From the NCBI RefSeq assembly GCF_000737595.1, contig NZ_CP006271.1, forward strand, positions 62,001-126,000: a DNA stretch of 64,000 nt, written 5' to 3'. Below are positions 59,749 to 64,000 of this stretch, one piece after another. The stretch is from Synechococcus sp. KORDI-52. GTDB taxonomy: Bacteria; Cyanobacteriota; Cyanobacteriia; PCC-6307; Cyanobiaceae. Made by a program: the position numbers and the translations under genes. Positions within the stretch are counted from its first letter, which is position 1. Each line of letters starts with the position of its first letter. The notes under the pieces were generated by a model that was not told where the DNA came from, did no database searches, and worked only from the letters and a program-made list of their open reading frames with translations.

Positions 59749-61053
59749 ATGATCAGATCCCGTTCATGCCCAATGCGTCGCCCTGGCCTGAAGTCGATAT
59801 GGGCTGTTCTGCTGGCAGCAGTGCTGCTTCTTGGTGCCGGATTGCCGGTTCATGCAGGCCTTGGATTCTTCCATCGCGATGGCGGTTCCGGCTCCAAACC
59901 GCTGCCGAGTTCAGCCCCCAGCGGGAAGCTCCAGGAAGTGGCTCCTCCAGGGGCCGTGCAACAGCTACGCCAGAACCTGCAGCGGCACCGTCCCTCCCTG
60001 AGGCTGATCGATCCCGGCAACGACAGCATCGTTTTTTCTGACGCCCTTGAGCTGCGTTTCGAAATTGACGACTGGCCCCTCAGCAGCGACCCCGAATTGG
60101 GCCTGGGCCCCCATGTTGTGCTCCAAATCGACAACCGCGCTCCCCTACGGCTCAGCGAAAGCAATGGAAACCGCCTGAAGGTCCGCATCGATGACCTGGA
60201 GGCCGGCAGTCACCGGTTCAGCGCCTGGGCCGCTTACCCCTGGGGAGAAGCCGTTCAAGCACCAGGAGCCTCAATCCAGGGGCGCCTGCACCTCTGGCAA
60301 AAACTGCAGGGCACACAACCCGAACGCGATGCCCCCTGGCTGGTTCCTGTCTCACCAACCGGAGAGCAGGGCTTGCAACCCCTCCTGGTGGATTGGCTGA
60401 TCTGGAATGCCCCGCTGCAAAACCTGCGGGAGGGCGATGGACGCTGGCGACTCCGCATCAGCATTGATGGAGACAGCTTTTTGGTCGATCACCAGGAAGC
60501 CCTCTGGCTCAAAGAATCGAACGGCGCAGGCAGCCACGACCTTCAGATGGAACTGCTGAATGGGCTGGGCGAGCCGATCACGCCGGTGTTCAACAATCAG
60601 CTGATTCATCTGAAATCCCCATCCGGTCCCAAGCCGGGCTGGATGCGCCCACGCCTCACTGAAAGCCAGCTCGCGCGCCTGAGCGGCTCCCCTGAGCCTG
60701 AAGTTCTGGATGTGGTCGAATCCACGCCAGAGCCTCCTCAAAAGACTGATGAGAAAAAACAAGAGAAGACAAAACAGCCCCGAGAGCTTCCTCAGGCTGA
60801 GATCAAGACGGAGGACAAAGTCGAGGACGGGCCCCAGCCCACGGCACCCGAGGAAAGTGATGGGCAGGAGCCTGAGCCGCCCCTTGCAGAAGAGCCATCC
60901 ACAGCAGAAGCTGCTCTGCCCACTCCTGCCGAGGAGAAGCCGGCGGAGCCTCAGCAGCCTGCCGAGCAGGACTCCAAGCTGATGCCGAGCAGCAGCCTGG
61001 GAGGATCAGCCCGTGAGTTGCTCAACAGTGATGGGCGCTTGCGCCAGCCCTGA
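59749..61053 (+). CDS. Secreted protein with acidic, Pro/Glu-rich C terminus
   Basis: 434 residues. A signal peptide is likely: a basic start, then IWAVLLAAVLLLGAGLPVHAG. Residues of the middle 250 form a beta-rich region of unknown family (RLIDPGNDSIVFSDALELRFEID). The last about 120 residues are low-complexity, rich in Pro, Glu, Lys and Ala, ending ARELLNSDGRLRQP. ATG 59749 is used; GTG 59728 and ATG 59773 are alternatives. It precedes the CbiG-CobJ gene by 69 bases. I do not recognise the family. Confidence 0.7.
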   Translation: MIRSRSCPMRRPGLKSIWAVLLAAVLLLGAGLPVHAGLGFFHRDGGSGSKPLPSSAPSGKLQEVAPPGAVQQLRQNLQRHRPSLRLIDPGNDSIVFSDALELRFEIDDWPLSSDPELGLGPHVVLQIDNRAPLRLSESNGNRLKVRIDDLEAGSHRFSAWAAYPWGEAVQAPGASIQGRLHLWQKLQGTQPERDAPWLVPVSPTGEQGLQPLLVDWLIWNAPLQNLREGDGRWRLRISIDGDSFLVDHQEALWLKESNGAGSHDLQMELLNGLGEPITPVFNNQLIHLKSPSGPKPGWMRPRLTESQLARLSGSPEPEVLDVVESTPEPPQKTDEKKQEKTKQPRELPQAEIKTEDKVEDGPQPTAPEESDGQEPEPPLAEEPSTAEAALPTPAEEKPAEPQQPAEQDSKLMPSSSLGGSARELLNSDGRLRQP

Positions 61054-61122
61054 TCCGGATTCCCCGCCCTGAACCCCACATCTGCCGCTCCCGCTCTGGG
61101 CCTAGGACTGAGCCCCAGCGCC

Positions 61123-62862
61123 ATGCCGCTGTTGGAGCGTTTGCTGCAGCGCGGCCACATCAACCGGATCAAGGCAGCTGATCAAGACATCAACACCGCC
61201 CTTGACAGGCAGTGGACGGCAGGGAGCGTTGTGTTGATTGTGGGTGCCGTGGGAGCGGTGACGCGCCTGATTGCAGATCGAATCCAAGGCAAGGAGAAGG
61301 ATCCGGCCGTTCTGGTGCTTGACCCCAAAGGAGAGTTCGTCATCCCGCTGCTGGGGGGCCATGCCGCAGGCGCCGAACAACGCGCTCGGGAGATCGCGAT
61401 GGATCTCGGCGGGCAGGCGGTGATCACGGGTGCCTGCGCCTATGACGGACGTCTCCCCCTGGATGCCTTTGGCGAGCGCTGGGGCTGGAAACGCAGGGGA
61501 TCGGTGGCCCATTGGCGCGATCTGATGGTGCGGCAGGCTCGGGGATCCAGCATCAGCGTTCACCAGAGCAGCGGATCCACGGCATGGCAGGGCCCTGAAG
61601 GCCATCCCTGGCTGCACAACGTTGATCCCAATGGTGTGCCAGAGGCCGCTGATCTTGTGATCGGAGCCCGCCATCAAGGTGATTGCCAGTGGCATCCAGC
61701 AACGCTCTGGATCGGCATTGGCTGTGAACGCAACACCAGTGTTTCGCTGGTGGAGAAAGCCATTGCCGAAACCTTGGCCAGTGCAGGACTGGCGGAAGAG
61801 GCTGTCGCCGGAATGGCCAGTGCAGCCCGGAAATCCGATGAACCGGCCCTGCAGCATCTGAGCCAGACCCGGGCATGGCCGTTCCGAACCTTTGCGGAGC
61901 ACGCTCTTGCAGCCATCGACGTGCCAAATCCCTCCGAAGTGGTGCGCAAGGAAATGGGGACCGCGTCTGTGGCTGAAGCAGCGGCCTTGCTGGCTGCGGG
62001 CGAACAAGGTCATCTGATCCAGCCCAAGCGAATCAGCCGTCCGGAAAAAGGGGAGCAGGGCGCCGTGACGGTGGCCATTGCCGAGGCGGCCCTCCCCTAT
62101 GCGCCGGAGAGGGGCGAGCTGCACCTGGTGGGCAGTGGCCCCGGGGATCTGTCCCTGCTCAGCGGAGACGCCAAAGCGGCCCTCTCCCGTTGTTGCGCCT
62201 GGGTGGGCTACAGCCTCTACCTCAATCTGCTGGAGCCACTGCGGCGCCCTGATCAGGTTCGCTTCGATGGCCAGCTCACCCGGGAATGGGACCGCTGTGC
62301 CGAAGCACTGCGCCTGGCCCAACAGGGCGCCAAGGTGGCTCTGATCTCCTCCGGCGACAGCGGCATCTACGGCATGGCGGGATTGGCCCTGGAGCTGCTG
62401 CTCCAGCAACCCGAGCAGGACCGGCCCAGCTTCGCGGTGCACCCAGGCATTTCAGCCTTCCAGTTGGCCGCGGCCCGCGCCGGAGCGCCACTGATGCATG
62501 ACTTCTGCTGCGTGAGCCTCAGCGATCGCCTCACGCCGTGGACCGTGATCGAAAAGAGACTGAAAGCCGCTGCAGCTGGAGATTTTGTTCTCGCCCTCTA
62601 CAACCCACGGTCCAAGGGCCGGGATTGGCAGCTGGGACATGCCAAGGAAATCCTGCTGAAACACCGCCCCCCAACGACACCGGTGCTGTTGGCGCGGCAG
62701 CTGGGCCGCGCGGAGGAATCCCGTCAGCTCACGAGTCTTGAGCGCTTGGAGCCGGAATCGGTAGACATGCTCACGCTTGTTCTGATCGGGAATAGCAGCA
62801 GTCGCAGCGAAGGTGGCTGGATGGTGACACCGCGGGGATACCCCGGGGCGAGTCTTCACTAG
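61123..62862 (+). CDS. cobJ: CbiG-CobJ fusion, cobalamin ring-contraction enzyme
   Basis: 579 residues. Residues 1-325 resemble CbiG: VVLIVGAVGAVTRLIAD, VLDPKGEFVIPLLGGHAAGA, then a CobE-like part starting WIGIGCERNTS. Residues 331-579 are the CobJ/CbiH methyltransferase: LHLVGSGPGDLSLLS, the SSGDSGIYGMAG loop and VLALYNPRSKGRDW. CobJ methylates C17 and contracts the ring; CbiG opens the lactone in the anaerobic route. The frame is open upstream to 61054 and translates to a conserved-looking LGLGLSPSA, so the true start may be earlier with a non-standard codon. Confidence 0.9.
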   Translation: MPLLERLLQRGHINRIKAADQDINTALDRQWTAGSVVLIVGAVGAVTRLIADRIQGKEKDPAVLVLDPKGEFVIPLLGGHAAGAEQRAREIAMDLGGQAVITGACAYDGRLPLDAFGERWGWKRRGSVAHWRDLMVRQARGSSISVHQSSGSTAWQGPEGHPWLHNVDPNGVPEAADLVIGARHQGDCQWHPATLWIGIGCERNTSVSLVEKAIAETLASAGLAEEAVAGMASAARKSDEPALQHLSQTRAWPFRTFAEHALAAIDVPNPSEVVRKEMGTASVAEAAALLAAGEQGHLIQPKRISRPEKGEQGAVTVAIAEAALPYAPERGELHLVGSGPGDLSLLSGDAKAALSRCCAWVGYSLYLNLLEPLRRPDQVRFDGQLTREWDRCAEALRLAQQGAKVALISSGDSGIYGMAGLALELLLQQPEQDRPSFAVHPGISAFQLAAARAGAPLMHDFCCVSLSDRLTPWTVIEKRLKAAAAGDFVLALYNPRSKGRDWQLGHAKEILLKHRPPTTPVLLARQLGRAEESRQLTSLERLEPESVDMLTLVLIGNSSSRSEGGWMVTPRGYPGASLH

Positions 62863-62872
62863 AAACTGACTA

Positions 62873-62919
62873 GATCCAAATTCAAAGCACTTGAAAGCTT
62901 GAAGCTTCGATCCAAATTC
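62873..62919 (+). repeat. Two 11-base direct repeats upstream of the CsgG-like gene
   Basis: GATCCAAATTC occurs at 62873-62883 and again at 62909-62919, a 36-base period. The second copy lies between the -35- and -10-like boxes at 62899 and 62921. They may be operator half-sites; no regulator is known. Confidence 0.45.
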
Positions 62920-62926
62920 GTACTAT
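62899..62926 (+). promoter_or_regulatory. Sigma70-like promoter of the CsgG-like gene
   Basis: TTGAAG (62899-62904) and TACTAT (62921-62926) are 16 bases apart, close to consensus, and 30 bases before the ATG. The region is AT-rich. Not experimentally shown. Confidence 0.5.
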
Positions 62927-62955
62927 TTTCTGCTGACTGAAAACAACTTGTAGTG

Positions 62956-63711
62956 ATGAAACGCGCCTGGATTGCCGCTGCAACCTTGCTTGTTTCGGGA
63001 GCCACGGCGCAACCGGGTTTGGCTCAGATCTCAGGCATGTCGTCCGGCCCTGTCACCGTGGCAGTGAAGGAAATCACCAACACCGCCACGGGAACCTGGT
63101 GGTGGAGTCCATCGGTCTCCAGCAAGCTCACAGGAATGCTGGCCAACGAGCTGAAAAGCACCGGCCACTTCACCGTTGTCGAACGCCAGGGGCTGAAGAA
63201 AGTGCTCGGCGAACAGGAACTGGCTGAGCTGGGCATCACCCGACAATCCACCGCCCCCAAAAAGGGAATCATGACCGGGGCGAAGTACTACATCCTCGGC
63301 AGCGTCAGCGACTACCGCGAGAACACCGAAACCAAGAGTGGCGGCGGTGGCTTCAACATCATGGGCTTTGGCCAGCGCAAGTCGTCGTCATCCAGCTCGG
63401 CCTATGTCGCTCTGGACGTGCGCGTCGTGGACACCACCACCGGTGAAATCGCCTATGCCCGCACCATCGAAGGCAAAGCGACCTCCACATCGGAATCAAC
63501 GTCATCCTCTGGGGGCATGTTTGGCGTCGGCTTCAGCGACAACCAGTCCTCCAGCAAGAAAGTCCCTGCCTCCAAAGCAGTACGGGCGGCAATGATCGAG
63601 GTCAGCGAGTATCTCAACTGCGTTCTCTACCTGAAGAACAGCTGCATCGCTGAATACGACGCGAAGGAGCAGAGGCGTCGGGATGCCACCAAGGATGTGC
63701 TCGATTTCTGA
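62956..63711 (+). CDS. CsgG/HfaB-family exported protein
   Basis: 251 residues. A signal peptide ends near GLAQ and has no lipobox Cys, unlike E. coli CsgG, which is a lipoprotein. The CsgG core follows: VTVAVKEITN, KLTGMLANELKSTGHFTVVERQGLKKVLGEQ, YYILGSVSDYRE and VALDVRVVDTTTGEI. Two Ser/Gly-rich loops (near 130-145 and 178-200) are inserted. ATG 62956 is used; a GTG at 62953 is in frame. Whether it forms an outer-membrane pore is unknown. Curli subunit genes are not seen. Confidence 0.85.
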   Translation: MKRAWIAAATLLVSGATAQPGLAQISGMSSGPVTVAVKEITNTATGTWWWSPSVSSKLTGMLANELKSTGHFTVVERQGLKKVLGEQELAELGITRQSTAPKKGIMTGAKYYILGSVSDYRENTETKSGGGGFNIMGFGQRKSSSSSSAYVALDVRVVDTTTGEIAYARTIEGKATSTSESTSSSGGMFGVGFSDNQSSSKKVPASKAVRAAMIEVSEYLNCVLYLKNSCIAEYDAKEQRRRDATKDVLDF

Positions 63712-63725
63712 ACCGGGCCGTGACC

Positions 63726-64000
63726 ATGCGTCTTCCACTTCTGTTGGCAGGGCTGCTGTTGTTCTCAGGCCACACCGCTCTGGCCGTTGACCAACCCAAC
63801 TCAGCCCTGGTGGCCCAGCTCCCCCCTCAGGATTCCGCTGGCCGGATGGAATTCTTCAACCGGGAGCTGGACCGGGCTGAGCAGCTCTACGACAACTTGA
63901 TGTTCGACGAGGCGGATCGGGTGGCCGACATGACCATCGCGCGGATCAACGCCTTTCTGGGCCAAAACCGCGGTATCGAAGGGGTCGACGAGATCGAGGC
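63726..64000 (+). CDS. Exported protein, truncated by the window end
   Basis: Only the first 91 residues are present. A signal peptide (MRLPLLLAGLLLFSGHTALA) is followed by a low-complexity stretch and a helical region rich in Glu, Asp and Arg (FFNRELDRAEQLYDNLMFDEADRV). It starts 14 bases after the CsgG-like gene, so the two are probably co-expressed. I do not recognise the family from this fragment. Confidence 0.65.
   Translation, partial: MRLPLLLAGLLLFSGHTALAVDQPNSALVAQLPPQDSAGRMEFFNRELDRAEQLYDNLMFDEADRVADMTIARINAFLGQNRGIEGVDEIE

Noticed and set aside
61102-62442. A 446-residue frame opposite the CbiG-CobJ gene
   Set aside because: Antisense shadow with no signature.
1-64000. CRISPR arrays, prophage, transposons or attachment sites
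   Set aside because: I saw no regular repeat-spacer units, transposase, integrase or duplicated tRNA ends. The three tRNAs have no island beside them.

Overview
The window is cyanobacterial, most likely from a marine picocyanobacterium of the Synechococcus type. Four things point there: PSI genes in three places (psaD, psaI-psaL, psaA-psaB); the NDH-1 subunit gene ndhN next to ldpA; cyanobacteria-only families (CAAD, DUF2839, DUF1815, DUF3598, a Ycf45-like AAA/R3H protein); and a compact, GC-rich layout with many start/stop overlaps. No rRNA gene is present, so I cannot name a strain. I see no transposase, integrase, phage gene or CRISPR array. This is core chromosome.

Layout. 1-10.5 kb, + strand: mrp, rodA and a degenerate histidine kinase run head to tail. 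Then come psaD and a tightly coupled run trpE-gshA-ppc-(GNAT-like). 10.5-27.1 kb, both strands: tRNA-Arg, recF, speD, larE, a tandem CobO protein, a MoeB/rhodanese-JAMM pair, a CAAD protein, a fructosamine-kinase relative, a carotenoid-desaturase-like flavoenzyme, tyrA, a DinG-like protein that has lost its ATPase motifs, two small cyanobacterial DUF genes, recA with a LexA-type box, a HAD hydrolase directly behind tRNA-Gln, and the minus-strand set ndhN-ldpA-R3H.

27.1-44.0 kb is one long ribosomal-protein superoperon on the + strand: rplC-D-W-B, rpsS, rplV, rpsC, rplP, rpmC, rpsQ, rplN-X-E, rpsH, rplF-R, rpsE, rplO, secY, adk, rpmJ, rpsM-K, rpoA, rplQ, truA, rplM, rpsI, rpmE, prfA. It lacks rpsJ at the front, and rpsN and rpmD inside. 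A strong hairpin sits between rplO and secY.

44-49 kb holds an HNH protein, alr, tRNA-Ser, a beta-lactamase-fold hydrolase, an NlpC/P60 peptidase, a membrane glycosyltransferase and a HEAT-like protein. This is a cell-envelope neighbourhood. 49-59.4 kb holds psaI-psaL closed by a strong terminator, an orphan RND transporter, a bicupin protein, a DUF3598 protein, and psaA-psaB on the minus strand. 59.7-64 kb holds a secreted acidic/proline-rich protein, a CbiG-CobJ fusion for cobalamin synthesis, a CsgG-like protein and a truncated exported protein.

The most unusual items are proteins that keep their fold signature but lose catalytic motifs (the DinG-like protein and the histidine kinase), the tandem CobO protein, the JAMM plus MoeB-rhodanese pair, recF without a standard start codon, and the rplO-secY hairpin. 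I did not find a clearly new multi-gene system.
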